DNA of 64,000 bases from the NCBI GenBank assembly GCA_021030905.1, contig JAGFMI010000003.1:1054001-1118000 (forward strand), given 5' to 3'. Position numbers and translations under genes: made by a program. Below the pieces are notes generated by a model that ran no database searches, was not told the DNA's origin, and worked only from the letters and a program-made list of their open reading frames with translations. The stretch comes from Pyrenula massariospora (Eukaryota; Ascomycota; Eurotiomycetes; Pyrenulales; Pyrenulaceae). Position 1 is the first letter of the stretch. Each line of letters opens with the position of its first letter. Of this stretch, positions 21,401 to 36,352 are shown piece after piece.

Positions 21401-24400
21401 ACCAGCTACGCATCTCAAGAGGCTCGGCATGTCAGAGACAGTGAGGATTTCGCTTTCAGGAAGTTTCACCTGGAAAGTTGTCTCGATTTCGTGCACCAAT
21501 TCCATACCAGCCAGGGAATCAATGCCAAGGTCTGCCAGCTCGCTGTCGTCACGAATCTCGGCGAGCTCCAAGCCTGACAGATTCGCAATTATGTCTTTTA
21601 ATCTCCGCGCCAGGTCGTCCTGAGGCGCCTGTTTGTTCGACTTGGGTGGTTTGAGTTCTGTGGCAGATTTGACTTGCGCTGTGAGGACTGCAGGGGCTTG
21701 AGGTGAGGCTGAGGGTACATTGACGTTGTACAACATGCTGGCCGGTTCCGACGTACCAACAGGTGCGGCCGATGCTAGGTCTGACGGAGCCTTTGTTAGC
21801 CATGCAGGCTCGGTTAGGCGCGTGAGCAATTTTTCCATGGATTGCTTGGGTATTTTGACGTATGCAATGCCAAGGATTACCTCAACCAGGGACCCGCCTG
21901 CGGCATCGAAGACAAAGACATCGGTTAGAGATAGTCGATCGGACGAACGATGATGTGTGGCAAAGGCATGAAACTCGTTTCGTCGTTTGGCTCCCGATCC
22001 GTCTGCACCTGTGGTGAGAGGTGCTCTGATCCATTGGTCAATGCCACTCGCGAGATAGACGTTGTTCGGAGACTGCTCTGTCGTGCAATTGATCCAGAGG
22101 CCGCCGAGCTGACAAAAGGTATCGGCAAGGTGGCCATCAAACCGTGGGGTTTCCTCAGTGTCCGATTTCTTGCGAATGACATAGCCTGCCGATTCGTTCC
22201 CACGACTAGCCAACTTTTGGAGCCCGCGGAACTTGTCGCCATAGTCAACAATCTCAGAGAAGATACGATAGATACTGCGATTAGCGAGGACCTCGTCAAC
22301 GTTGGGACTCTGCAGCAACTCTACCGCGCGATGATGTCCAAACAGCCGTTCGAAGTGCACCAACTGGCGCTTCAAGGTCGGATCATTGGCTTCACTGAAA
22401 ATGATTTTACCTGTTGTATGCAACATCCGCGATTGACTCTGGTTCTCGGTGCTGAAAACCTCAAATCGCCACCCGAACTCTCCTCCAGCGTCATTCTTGA
22501 CCTCGATCCACGTTGTACGTGCCGAGTTTGCGCAAATGGGCGACTGGTATTGAACATCCTGGATCTGTGGCTCGCGCGCCGTTTGAAAAGCGGGGCGGAT
22601 ACTGCAAATAGCATCGATCACAAAGCCTATTTGCAAGGTGGCGGGACAAATGGGCGCCGTTTGTATGGTTTGGTGCCCCGACAGCAGCTTCTTGTATTTT
22701 TCTGTCATCGTATTGATACGGAATCGCGCCTCTTTCTGAATCTGACCGTCTAGGAATCCAAACAAGGTTAATAGTCCTTCGGGCTGATTCCCCACCTCGG
22801 GCAAGATCTTGGTCTCTTCTCCAGTCCGTTCTGGTAGAGTTTTGGGCAGATTCTTCAGCTCCAACCAGTGCTGTGATTTCGGATCGAACTGGTATGGTGG
22901 TAGAAGTAAGGGCTTGATATCTGCTTGGGAACGTCTCTGCAACCGGTGATGACCCCAGTGCTGCACATGCAGTCCAGCCTTCCAGAGAGATATGGTGGTG
23001 TCGGTTAACTTGTTCCATCCATCATCACAGTTGGCTACGTTAAGGCTCTGAAAGGTATATTTATCTTTGATACTTGAATTGCCAAGTGCACGAGCGGCCA
23101 TTGATGCGATTGTCGAGTTAGTTCCGGCCTCAAGAAAAACGCAAGGGGTCGAAGAGTACTGCTGCGCTAGGCGTTCCACAGCATGGTGAAAGTACACCGG
23201 ATTGCGCATGTGGTCTGCCACATACCTCGCTGTAAGCTCCGTCTTCGACGGGCTTTCTTTGGCTTGTTCAAGGGGTATGACAGGCTTGCGGAAGGTCAAT
23301 CCTTTGACGCTCTGCTCAAGGCGATCAAGTAATGGGTCGACTAGCGCAGAGTGGAAAGCATTTGTCACGTTCAACCTTTTGCTTTTAATTGCCTTGCTAG
23401 AGAAAGCTTGGAGCTGAGCAACTACGGCATCGATCCCCTCAGTCGAGCCCGTAAGGGTGAAGCTTCTTGGTCCGTTATAGCAAGCGATACTAGCAGGCTT
23501 GCCAGAATGCCTCTTGTTAGCGTCGAGGAGCAATTTTTCCACGTCGCTCAAGTCGGCTTCAACAGCCATCATAGCGCCGTTATCGGTCCCCCACGCGTCC
23601 CGTGCTAAGGTGCTTCGACGTACAATCATTCTCACCGTATCCTCCAGGGACAGAATCTGCGAAATGCAAAGCGCCGTAAGTTCACCAAAGCTGTGGCCCA
23701 CTAGCGCAGCTGGGCGGATGCCTGAGTCGATCCAACTGCGCGCACAGGCATATTGAGTGGCAAATAGCATCGTTTGCAGCTGGATTGTGTCCGAAATCGC
23801 GGCACGTTGGAAGATGGCTGGGAAGATACTTGCACACCCCAGTGCTTGGATGACGGCATCAACATGGTCGAGATGCTTGCGCAAGACGGCTACATTGTCG
23901 TACAATTGAGGGTCAAGACCAATGTACGTGGAGACTTGACCCCCGAAACACAAAACCACTGTCGGTTGCATCGTCGAAGAAGTGGAAGATAGCGAGATGG
24001 ACGAATTGCTAGCATCACCCTTCTCAAATGCGGCTAGATTATGGTCCAGCTCGTCAACGGAACCCGCAGTGAATATCAAGCTCTGATCCAGGCTACGGTT
24101 GCTCTGACGAGCGAGGTTTAAAGAGATGTTAGCAAGGGACGTGTCCCTTGTCGACAGAGCAAGAAACTTTCGGAAAGCTTTCGCGTTGCGGCGCAGGCTC
24201 ATATCATCCAGACCGCTGAGCCAGAAAGGATATTTGGCTCCATCCATTTCCCTAGCCACACTCTGCTCCTTGCTCACGGCGCTGAAAGGCGTCTGCATAA
24301 CAATCATAGAGGCGTTCGATCCCGAGGCACCATAGTTGTTGATGAGCGCAACGCGGAGGTCCGCATCCCACGGCTGTGTACGAGTAGGTATAAACATGTG

Positions 24401-26813
24401 ATCGAAAGGACTCGACTTTAGAGCTGGATTCGCGGTATTAAAGCTGGCTTGCGGAGGCAGCATGCCCTTGTTCAGCATGAGGAGGACTTTGATTAGACTG
24501 ATGATACCTGAGGTGCATTCCATATGGCCAACGAGCCCCTTCACCGAGCTTACCATCAGGGGCTTGTCTGACGTGCGGTTTGCACCTCCGAGGACCTGTC
24601 GGATACTGTCATACTCGGCAGGATCGCCAACGGCCGTGCCTGTCCCGTGAGCCTCGACGACAGATATCTGGAACGGCTTTACGTGCGCTTTAGCCGTCAC
24701 AGTCGTGAAGAGATCACCCAGGGATGGTACGTTTGGAACAAAAATAGGGGTGCAGTTCTGATTTTGCTGCACAGCTGTGGCGGCGATAACACCAAGGATT
24801 GAATCGCCATCGGCAACTGCTTTACTCATCTTTTTCAAATACACGGCACCAATACCTTCACCTCGACAATAGCCGTCTGCTTTAGCGTCGAAGGGTTTGC
24901 ACTGACCTGTGGGACTCAAGAACGAACCTGCTGCTAGGTTTTGAAACCAGCTGGCTGAGGTCATAACGTGCGTTCCTCCAGCGAGCGCCGCACTACAATC
25001 GCCGGACAGGATGGAGCAACACGCTTGATGCACAGCCACCAACGACGAGCTGCAGGCCGTATCAATGGTGGCTGCCTGCCCTGTCCAGCCGAAGAAGTGC
25101 GACACTTTGCCTGCAATAAAGCCTTGCAGGTTACCAGTGGCTGTGAAAGCGTTGGCGGCATGGCACGCCACGTTATTCTCATAGTCGCTGAGGCAGACGC
25201 CTACGAAGCAGCCGACTTTGGAGTCGCGTTCCGTCTCGGCGGTCTGGAAGTAGCCGCTCTGCTCTACTGCCTGGTATGCTACTTGCAGTATGTGGCGCTG
25301 TTGCGGATCCATGGTTGCGCTCTCGCGCGCGCTCTTCTTGAAAAATCGGTGATCGAACTGGTCATGGCCATTGATCAGGTTAGCAAACCACTTTCGCCGC
25401 ATGTTTGCATCGGCAGACGTCCGAAATATTGTGTCATCGAAGCAGAATCGCGCTGATTTGGATTCCAAAGCGCTTATATCACGATGCTGCGATTGGCCTG
25501 TTACCAGCAGATCCCAGAACTCATCTAAGCTATCAGCTCCGGCAACCTTGCAGGCCATACCTACGACAGCAATGTCGTTCTCCATCCAAAGGCGATCGGG
25601 CCGCCGGTCTGCTTTAGTGGTCCATTCGTTGGAATTGTTGGCCGGGTGAACCACCCGCATGCCCGCCTTCGATATAAGTGAAGGGGGTACGCTGCGCTCG
25701 GGACCGAATGAAAAGACTTGCATATTTTCGCCCTTGTCTTGTAGAGCGGCAGAGAAAGCGTCAAACCAGCGAGGAGGCTCGAGCAAGATAGATCGCAGCG
25801 CATGAGAGTGCAGTGGACCACGTCTCGGTAGGGATCCGCTACTATCATTGGCCCGCGTAGGTATCACCAGCGCCGCTGCGTCGGCAAATTGAAACTCGGG
25901 GTGCGAATCGCAGAAGGCAACGAGCTGCTCAACCGCAGCCGAGCTGCCTGCTGAGTGAAAGCGCCCATATAGGCCGACTTCGGACACACTAAGGCCTATG
26001 GCTCGGAGCCTTCGGGCTAAGTCGGATATATCAGCTGCTGATGTTGTCACCGTGGCCCGATTATCGTCGTAATAGACGGAGATATATGCCTGCGAACGAA
26101 TGGTATGCGTGTCAGATAAATATCCTGAGTCTAGAGGACTACTTGGGCGGAGACAATACCTCATCGAAATCTTCCAAAATCTGTAACATTTCTTCACGCC
26201 TTCCGGTTGGACTCCAGGCTACACTTAGAGACTTTGACCGGTCCCTGCCCGAAGCTTCGTCCTGGCTATCGACTACCAGGCCTATGAGCATGCCGAGTCG
26301 CACAGCAGCAGCACCATACCTCCGGAACTCGTCGATATTACGTGCGCTCGACGCAACAAAGGCGCTCAAGAGCCCCGTGCACAAACCAAGTGTCTCTCTG
26401 TTGCACTTGGAGGAAGTCCAAGTGTCGACTGTGCCATCTTTTTGGACGCTTGATTGAAAGGCCGCGTATTGAGCTAGTTGGACAATGACTGTCAGGGGTA
26501 TTAATAGAGTATTAGGTAGCGGAAAGGCTGTATCAAGTGGACGGCCAGTGGTGAAAGCTTCTTCGAGATCCGCCAACCGCTTTCGAGCCAGATTTTTTGT
26601 CGTGTGGAGCGTGGACAGCGATGACAAGGCTGTTTCACAATCAAGGGGGAGTTTTCTGACGACATCCACGAGCCAGCCATTCTCGTCGCTTTGTGTTACG
26701 GTCTTGCGTAGCTGTTCGAACGTGGAGGCTTCAAAGGACAGAGCGAGTGACCCAAACAGCAAAATACTGGATCCCTGAGAGGGACGAGGTAGGTGGTCGT
26801 TCTGAACTGTCAT
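18453..26813 (-). CDS. eupA: Non-reducing polyketide synthase SAT-KS-AT-PT-ACP-MT-R (3-methylorcinaldehyde synthase type)
   Basis: Three exons fit by phase: 26813-26160, 26089-20082 and 19794-18453, giving about 2667 aa. The domain order is SAT (GLCTG, Cys about 145; His about 263), KS (TACSSS Cys about 564; HGTG His about 699), AT (GHSFGE Ser about 1018), product template (His about 1357, Asp about 1541), one ACP (GIDSL Ser about 1743), C-methyltransferase (EMGAGTGG about 2045) and a terminal thioester reductase with Rossmann GATGGLG at about 2290 and a Y-x3-K pair. That arrangement matches TropA, AspkS1 and EupA, which release a C-methylated tetraketide aldehyde, 3-methylorcinaldehyde. The last intron (19795-20081) is unusually long at 287 nt, but it rejoins the conserved ERLPQ linker in frame. 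The PKS shares a divergent promoter with the FAD monooxygenase that acts next. Confidence 0.95.
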
Positions 26814-29448
<2,635 letters not shown>

Positions 29449-29499
29449 GATTTGGGTTTAAGTGGTGGTTTGAATGTATTGTTTATGTACTAGAAGTTT

Positions 29500-31753
29500 C
29501 TAATTTAGATTGGGGTTGAGAAAGCATTGTAGGCCCGGCATGACTTCGGCGATATTCTCGAGCTGCTGGGAGTAAGTCTGTGTGAGGTTGTCGTCGGGGC
29601 CGAAGACGTCGCTACCGAGGGAGAGCGGGATCGGCATGAGAGGGTGTAGCTGCGTGGGACGCTGTACATTAGTATCTGCTGACGGTAAAGCGATGATGTG
29701 ATGAGAGTTTTAAGATGTGAAAAGAATGGAAATGGAGCAGAGAGCGCCTGCAGCCGGGGAAGACAAAAACCTGAAAGCTTAATTTACCTTCCAGCAATTC
29801 AACTCTGCCACCTTACCCACAAGGCGCACCATGTCCTCCGCAGCCAAAGCCGAGCGCCTCGTATAATCCATAACGACAGCACTCTTCTCGGCGGATGCGG
29901 CGGGGACATTCTGGCCAGTCTGGTGCAAGCACAGCAGGACAGCGCGCCACATCATAGCGATGAAAAGGCGCATGGGACAGCATTCGTCGTTTGGGGCTTC
30001 TAGCGGGTAGTGACGTGAGAAGATGTCCATTCTATGCGTCACGAGGGCTTCTAGCCACGAGTGCTGGTCTAAGAAATCTAACGGGGAGCCTGCTCCGGGG
30101 CGCATGTTGACCTTGTCGATGGAGAAGAACTGAAACTGGTGCGAGAGCGTGCGCCCGGCCATCGTCGCCACAACGATGCACTCATTGAATAGGCTGAATG
30201 CCGGGGCGTTGATTTGCCCCATGCCGAAGTCGGTTGCGGTGGGCGTGATGGCTTCCGAGAGAAACTCCGTAGGCACCGGTTGGTTATTCTGGAAGTAGGC
30301 TTCGGGGGCTGGTAGGGGAACTTGAAGGGCGACCTAGACAACCCGCGGCGATAAGTATCTACAATCTCAGAAGAAAACGATGGAAGAAGAAGGTAGGGGA
30401 GAGAATTAGGGCTTCTATGGTAAATAAGCTTACCTGTTCACTAAAAGTGGGTGTCGAACCATTCCGCAGACTAATGAAGCGGTCTAAGCAATAAGCCATC
30501 CAGAAGGTCCTCCGCTTTTGTTCCAAGTCGACGTAGTCTGCGTGCATCAGCGTCACTTTAGACGCATCCTCGTCGCAGAGCCAATGATTGTTAAGCTGAA
30601 TGAGGCGAAACGCGCGGCCAGCAGTGATCCATCCTCGCTGGAAGCTGATGCACATGAACTCGTGGATAGCAAGCAAGAGCCAAGCCTGTACCTGTTCGAC
30701 ATCGGCAAATGATGGCGCCGGGTGTGTCATGTTCTGCCGATCAAGCGCGTCTAGTGCTTGGCGGGCTTGAAGATACAGTGAGTTGCGAAAGCTGTGGTAG
30801 TTCGCTGATCCCGCTGCCGCCAACGTCCAAATGGCATGTTGCAATGCCAGTTGCGCTAGGCTTCGGTCCGATCCCCAACGCAACGAGAGGAATCGGCGCC
30901 GGTGGAGAATTGGAATGAATACATGTATTCGGTCGAAGTAAAGTTGGTCGCTGCTCAGAGTTAGATGAACTTCTTACAAGCATTGTACAGTTCATGCCTC
31001 GGAGTGCCGGACATCTTCATCTTTGTCCTTCCTCCGCAGGCAAACGTCTCCCCGGTGTAAGGCACTAAGAGAAGATCATGGCACATACAGATCTGCCTGC
31101 ATCAAACTCGAAATGGGAAACTCGCACGTTTCCTTAGAATCGGCGGCAATCGCTTGGGGTTGATTGAGCGGAGCCATTTCCTGGTAGTTGGATTTAAGTT
31201 CAGGTGATGCGCCCGTGGACATCGCCAATCCAACCGAACTACTACCTAGGGAAGATGCCGCTGAAAAGCTTTGGTCTAACGCTGGGCTTGAACCTTCCAC
31301 ATCGCTATCACCTTTGCGCAAAGGAAAGTCCCACGGGAACTCAATCGGGTCCACTACCATATCGACCGAGGTCGACAGTGGAGATAGCATCACGTTTGGG
31401 AATTGCTGTTGCTGTGGTCGCTCAAGCTCCGAACCCTCAAGTGCGGCTGGTACAAAGTGTCAGCCATTTCTCCTTGTCATCAAACCAATACTAGACATTA
31501 AAGACTGGTAAAGCAAGAAAAAAAACTTACAGATCCGTTCTTGAAGCGCCTTGAGATAGCCCCGTCTAGGACCTCCGGGCCGGCGAGAGGGCTGGACTAG
31601 ACAGTCCAAGCCAGAAGCCTTGCACGAACTACACTGCGGCTGGCCGCGGTCGCACCGTAGCTTGCGGCGACGACATCCTTCACAGGCATTTCCGGGCTTT
31701 TGACGTGTTTGTTTTTTGCGCGTCTCAGAGGAGGGATCGGATATTTTGGTCAT
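29500..31753 (-). CDS. Zn2Cys6 transcription factor with fungal-specific (MHR) domain
   Basis: This nuclear regulator probably acts on the cluster. Five exons fit by phase: 31753-31531, 31446-31089, 30950-30434, 30333-29788 and 29661-29500, giving about 601 aa. The Zn cluster CEGCRRRKLRC-x5-CSSCKASGLDC lies near residues 24-51. A short dimerisation helix LQERISALE follows, split by intron 1. The middle homology region is seen in the exon encoding FDRIHVFIPILH, AIWTLAAAGS, QAWLLLAIHEF and RRTFWMAYCLDRFISL. The last exon (LHPLMPIPLSLGSDVFGPDD..) contains no early Met and its acceptor is my choice, so the C-terminus is the least certain part. It resembles the tropolone-cluster regulators by position (TropK/EupR role), which is inference. 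Confidence 0.88.
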
Positions 31754-32367
31754 TGTCTACTTTCAATTTGAAAATTCTTACTTCTTCGAGAGGAAAATAG
31801 GGAAACCGATGCTGAAGCTTTTGACGACTTATCGAAAGAAACAGGGGAATGGAACAAGATAGAGGGCCTAAGCCCATAGTATCCAGATACAGTCAATTCA
31901 TGATGGGTGAAAAAATCTCAAAATTCCCAAGTGCAATGGCAAAATAGTCTCCGCGTTAAGGACCGACTGCGGGGATTTTGATCCCTCAGCGAAGGACACC
32001 GAGACCTTGACATTATACATATAGATAAAGCTGACCGCCTTTACGTCTCTATAGCATGAGTTATTGCACCTTCAAAGGGTCATTAAGCTGCTGTTATGTA
32101 GTAAGATTTTTAGAGATCAGTGTGTAGGAGTAATGGGGAATACGTGCCTAAATAGCACGTGATCAGTCTTGGTATATCTTGGCACCGTGCCCTTTCGACT
32201 CAAGTGTGCCTAGGTACCCGGTCTTTGTTGGCCCTCATAGAACATCATAGGATTCCACATTTATCATTGCACTAGTCATACTTACAGCTACTATCAATGA
32301 GTCACATCGATACGGTCATCAACATCAGTGATCATTGGTTTCAGAGCTTCATAGCTGGAGGCAAGTT
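31754..32367. promoter_or_regulatory. Upstream region of the Zn2Cys6/MHR regulator
   Basis: This 614-bp non-coding interval lies between the regulator start and the dioxygenase stop. It is AT-rich and holds no copy of the CTCGGA hexamer that I can find. Confidence 0.4.
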
Positions 32368-33512
32368 CTAAGCGCTAACTAATTCCCGTTGAAGGACCTT
32401 GCCGGTATCGCCCATAGTCTCGATCAGTCGCCCTCGGATATGGTCGCCCACTACAGTCTCAACACCAGAGCCGTCTAGAGCCTTAGCGTTCAACTTCAGG
32501 TCACCGTTCAGAAAGAATGCAATGCTATGTCGGTGCTTGTCTCTGTTAGTCAGCACACGATGGCGGGCGCTGCGATAGTAGCCGCCGGTGTACTTCTGCA
32601 TCATATCGCCCATGTTTATGACGAACCCGTCAGGAACTACCGGTACTGGAACCCAAGCCTCTGACGGCGGATAGAACACCTCGAGGCCGGAAGTTCCAGC
32701 CTCCTGCAGGAGGATGGACACGCAGCCAAAGTCGGTGTGGTCGGCGACTAGAGAAGACATTGTTAGCACATAAACAAGGATTCAAGACTAGGCACTCTCA
32801 AAAACCTACCTCCAAATTGGCGAGCGTCTTGGGCCTGCACAGGGCCGTAGTGCAGGAATCTCATTGGGATTGACGGCTTGTTAAGAAGCGAGTTGAAGAC
32901 ATCGGGCGGGCAGCCCCATTCCTTGGGAAGGCCAAGAGCAAGGATGTCAAGAATATTCTTGACCAGCCCGAGCATTCTGCTCTGATACTCCATTATCCGG
33001 TCCTGGAATTTCTCCTTGGGTATACTCGAGGGCCACAGATTTGGCCCAGTGGAAAAAGACCCGCAATCGGGATCAGTTTCCGAGACCTCTCTTCCAACCA
33101 TGAAAGTCTAGAACAACAAAATTACTCAATTTCTTGGTCATATAAAAGATGAAAAGGAATCGACGACAAGAAGGCGCTCTCTCACCTCCTTGGTGTCAGG
33201 TAGCAGGCCCTTGTGGTGAGTCTGAATACCGGGAGGCTCGTATCCCCTAAATGAGCGGCCAACAGATTTATTGATCCAGACCTCCATCTTTTTGTCCTCC
33301 GGCAACGCGAAGAACATTTTGTTGCACTCAAAAGCCTCATGTAGGGCGTCTTGTGGAATGCCATGGCCGGCGAGGTTGAAGAATCCATATGTGTGGCAGG
33401 CGTTACTCACAGCCTCAACAACGGCCTGGCGAGCCTCCTGCGAAGCCGTAGGTGAGAGGAATGGGCTGATGTCGACCGTTGGAATGGCCGCAGGTGCATT
33501 GTAGCTCCCCAT
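32368..33512 (-). CDS. eupC: 2-oxoglutarate/Fe(II) dioxygenase, ring-expanding TropC/AsL3/EupC type
   Basis: This non-heme iron enzyme is expected to hydroxylate the methyl group of the dearomatised intermediate and drive ring expansion to the tropolone stipitaldehyde. Three exons fit by phase: 33512-33186, 33107-32810 and 32747-32368, giving 334 aa. The start [18 protein letters not shown] is chosen because an upstream in-frame extension lacks an ATG and the IPTVDIS motif normally opens these proteins. The N-terminal DIOX_N region has [12 protein letters not shown]. The metal site reads ADHTDFG (H-x-D), with the distal His in YRSARHRVL and the 2OG-binding Arg as RHSIAFF. It is divergent from the SDR gene. 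Confidence 0.92.
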
Positions 33513-34466
33513 ACTGCTTGTTAATACACTTTTTGTGGGCGCTCTGCGAACTATCTGATCCAAAAGACTAGAATGAACCAATACTCAGCTTCGTGCAAGG
33601 GAAGATTCTGTTACCTGCCGGTAATGGCGCCAATGGCCCTGCTAAGTCAACGGTTGATATCGAAGTGACAAGTGAGACGACCGGTTCGGGTGGATCTGAG
33701 AAACTCCGACCCTTGGCTATGCGGATTCTTGAGGACAATGCTTTTTGACTTATGCCCTTAATTTTACACATATCTATGACGCGGATACACCCATTATCTA
33801 GATTCCCTATTAAATCGGAGCATTTTAACCGTTGGTACGCGTCGCAAAAGGAGACTGCAGCCGAGCAGACGATACCGAACTTATCACCGCGGCCGGTGCT
33901 ATTACATAACTAATGCTACAGTGTCTCAGTCAAGACCCTCTAGGTCATCGAGTTAAGTCTTTGTTAAGAACATACTAAATGTCTTTACAAGTACCTTCGG
34001 ATCGGAGACATTCAGTCCCGGCTCAAGATCGCCAAGATTAATAGGCCCTGGTCAGCTTCCCCACGCTCGGACATTATAAAAAGCCGAATATGCAGGAAGA
34101 AATGTTTCACGGGGCGTTGGGTGAATATTTTATTGACGCCCCGCTCATGCCGCCCGGTGGTCATTGGTCGACGGCCAGACATGGAATGAATCGCTGTTAT
34201 TAGGAAGCGACTGGGATGCTCGCTCGCGAACTGATTGGTGTCGGTGGCTTTGGTACTACTTCAGAATTGTTTGCTCCATAGTCCGTCTGTGCGACTTTCG
34301 CACAGAAAAAGTCCCAAGGCTGCGCGGAAAAGCAAAGATTTGTGTAGTAAGACGCCAACTTACAATTCCAATTTGCCGACTATAGTATAGAACCGGACAA
34401 AAGATCCCCGTTGTGTGACGCCGCGCTGGTATTGCATTTTCCTCACTCACCACGCGCATCTCAACC
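33513..34466. promoter_or_regulatory. Divergent upstream region between dioxygenase and SDR genes
   Basis: This 954-bp non-coding interval separates two cluster genes transcribed apart. One CTCGGA hexamer, as in the PKS promoter, lies at 34066-34071, and a TATAAA at about 34075 is positioned for the rightward gene. Confidence 0.45.
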
Positions 34467-35430
34467 ATGGGGTCTCTCCGCTCTGAATGTCTCGTGCTCA
34501 TCACTGGCGCCAACACCGGCCTAGGTATGGCGCGCGCTGATTTACTCCGTTCCAAAAACTGAATTGACTCAATCTTTCGATAATAGGATTCGAGATCGCA
34601 AAAGCACTCTTCGCCCGTCCAGATTCCTACCACATCATCATTGGATGCCGTGGCCAGATCAGCCGCGCAAGCGACGCCATCCGCAAGTTGGAGAAGCTCT
34701 CACCCAATAGCGCTTCTACGGCCGAGCCGCTCGCAATTGACATCTCGTCAGACGAGTCCATTGCCGCCGCCTTCAAGCAAGTTCAAGAAAATTTTGGCCA
34801 CATTGATGTCCTCGTCAACAACGCTGGTACATGCCCCTTCCTCCTTTCTGCATACTGCCGAAATTGTACAGAGCAGCTTACGCTCCCACAGGGGCCGACG
34901 TGGACCTAGCCGTATCGTCCGGCCGCCTCACCAAGCGCGAGGGCTGGAATCAAACCTGGGATGTCAACGTGACGGGCACACACCTCTTCACCGAGACCTT
35001 CGCGCCCATGCTGCTAGCCTCGCAGTCTCAAGGTCGTCGACTGCTCTTCATTACTAGCGGCTTGGCCTCTGTCTCCGAGCATGCCAGCGGTACAAGTCAC
35101 CACTACTCGCTCGCGCCAGCAGGCTGGCCCAAACCGAGTACCAAATATCTCGCTTATCGGGCGAGCAAGAGCGGTATGAACATGCTGGCGGCGGAATGGG
35201 CGCGTGTCCTTCGCAACGATGGCGTGAAGGTCTTCAACATCTCGCCAGGTTTTCTGAATACAGGGCTGGGTGATGATCGTGCGACAGGCGAATGGAGGGA
35301 TAAGAGCGTTTTTGGCGCGCTCGATCCGGCTATTGGAGGCGGCTTCTGCGCTGATGTCGTCGAAGGGAAGAGGGATGAGCAAGCTTGGCCCCTCAAGACG
35401 CTGAGGAGAGATATGGTTCAGCCATGGTAG
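34467..35430 (+). CDS. eupG: Short-chain dehydrogenase/reductase (EupG role)
   Basis: Three exons fit by phase: 34467-34524, 34587-34826 and 34892-35430, giving 278 aa. The first exon is too short to stand out as a frame. It encodes MGSLRSEC and the NAD(P)-binding TGANTGLG, split by the first intron (GTATGG..AATAG). NNAG follows at the end of exon 2. The catalytic Y-x3-K is in YRASKSGMNML, with an upstream Ser in FITSGLAS. In the eup pathway the SDR is a required tailoring enzyme, possibly reducing the tropolone aldehyde so that an o-quinone methide can form; the exact substrate here is inference. It is divergent from the dioxygenase and co-directional with the P450. Confidence 0.88.
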
Positions 35431-36352
35431 AAGCTTTTCATACGAAGTGAGGGATCATGGAGCTGGAGGTTTGTATGTATCAACAACCTCAATTGCCCTG
35501 TCAAAATAATCCCCCCCTTTCAGCTCTGTGCGAAGCCTAATGCCGTAAAGAGCGTAAGCGATGTTTGCTTCAAAAGCCTGTCCAACTCCTAAACATCTAC
35601 ATGCCCTTTCAGCAGCAGCCTTATCCCGTCCTTGCAAGTTTCGCATAACGGAGTGAGAACACTGCTGTGGTGTTTGGTACGCATTCATGCGCATACTTGG
35701 TCACCAAGTATTTGCGTACCACCGGGATCCAACATTTTTAGTGCGTGTAGAGTGAGCAGATTCTGATCGGGCTTCACGGTCGCCTTCTGGCACTTCCTGG
35801 GAATCTGTTAGGCCTAGTTTATTGCCCGTATTGGACTCTTGGATAGCCCACCCGTTCCTGGGCGTCAGACGGCCCCTTCCGCACACCGCCGAAAATCACG
35901 CTCCACCAGGAAAAAGTAAAAAGTCCAAGCATTTTGCACCTTTCGCAACCCTGGCCTCTTTGCAATTTCTTTGGTTCTACCAATGAATATAGCGTCTCGT
36001 ATGGATTATACGCCCAAGGTAAGAGATGACAGACGAATTTGTGGTGTTTTGGTTTCTTAGAAAATCGCGCTGTGAGAGACATAGGTGAGAGGTGGAGCCT
36101 TGAGCGTAAATCAACCATCCGAAAATCTATTCTCCGAGAATGATTTTCTCGCAGAAATTATTGCACAAATACTATTCTTACAAAATTACTTTCCGATCAA
36201 TCAACGCGTTGACCTATGCTCTCGTCGACTCAGGCGATGGATCTTACTTTGAAATTTCTCAACGCGCTTGGATCTCGAAACCATCGTCTTCGAGAAGGCT
36301 ACTTCACGTATCACAAAACAGGGCAGATTAGACCAAAAGTCACATCAACATC
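35431..36352. promoter_or_regulatory. Spacer and upstream region of the P450 gene
   Basis: TCCGAG, the hexamer of the PKS promoter, occurs at 36133-36138, about 215 bp before the P450 start. A minus-strand frame at 35455-35694 (79 aa, ending VVDTYKPPAP) looks protein-like (GQAFEANIAYALYGIRLR), but no family, splice partner or neighbour supports it. It may be a relic. Confidence 0.4.

Noticed and set aside
21950-22753. 267-codon plus-strand frame inside the PKS
   Set aside because: Antisense shadow of the product-template region of the PKS, which is fully explained on the minus strand.
35455-35694. 79-codon minus-strand frame after the SDR gene
   Set aside because: Protein-like in places, but no family, partner exon or conservation can be seen; mentioned as a possible relic only.
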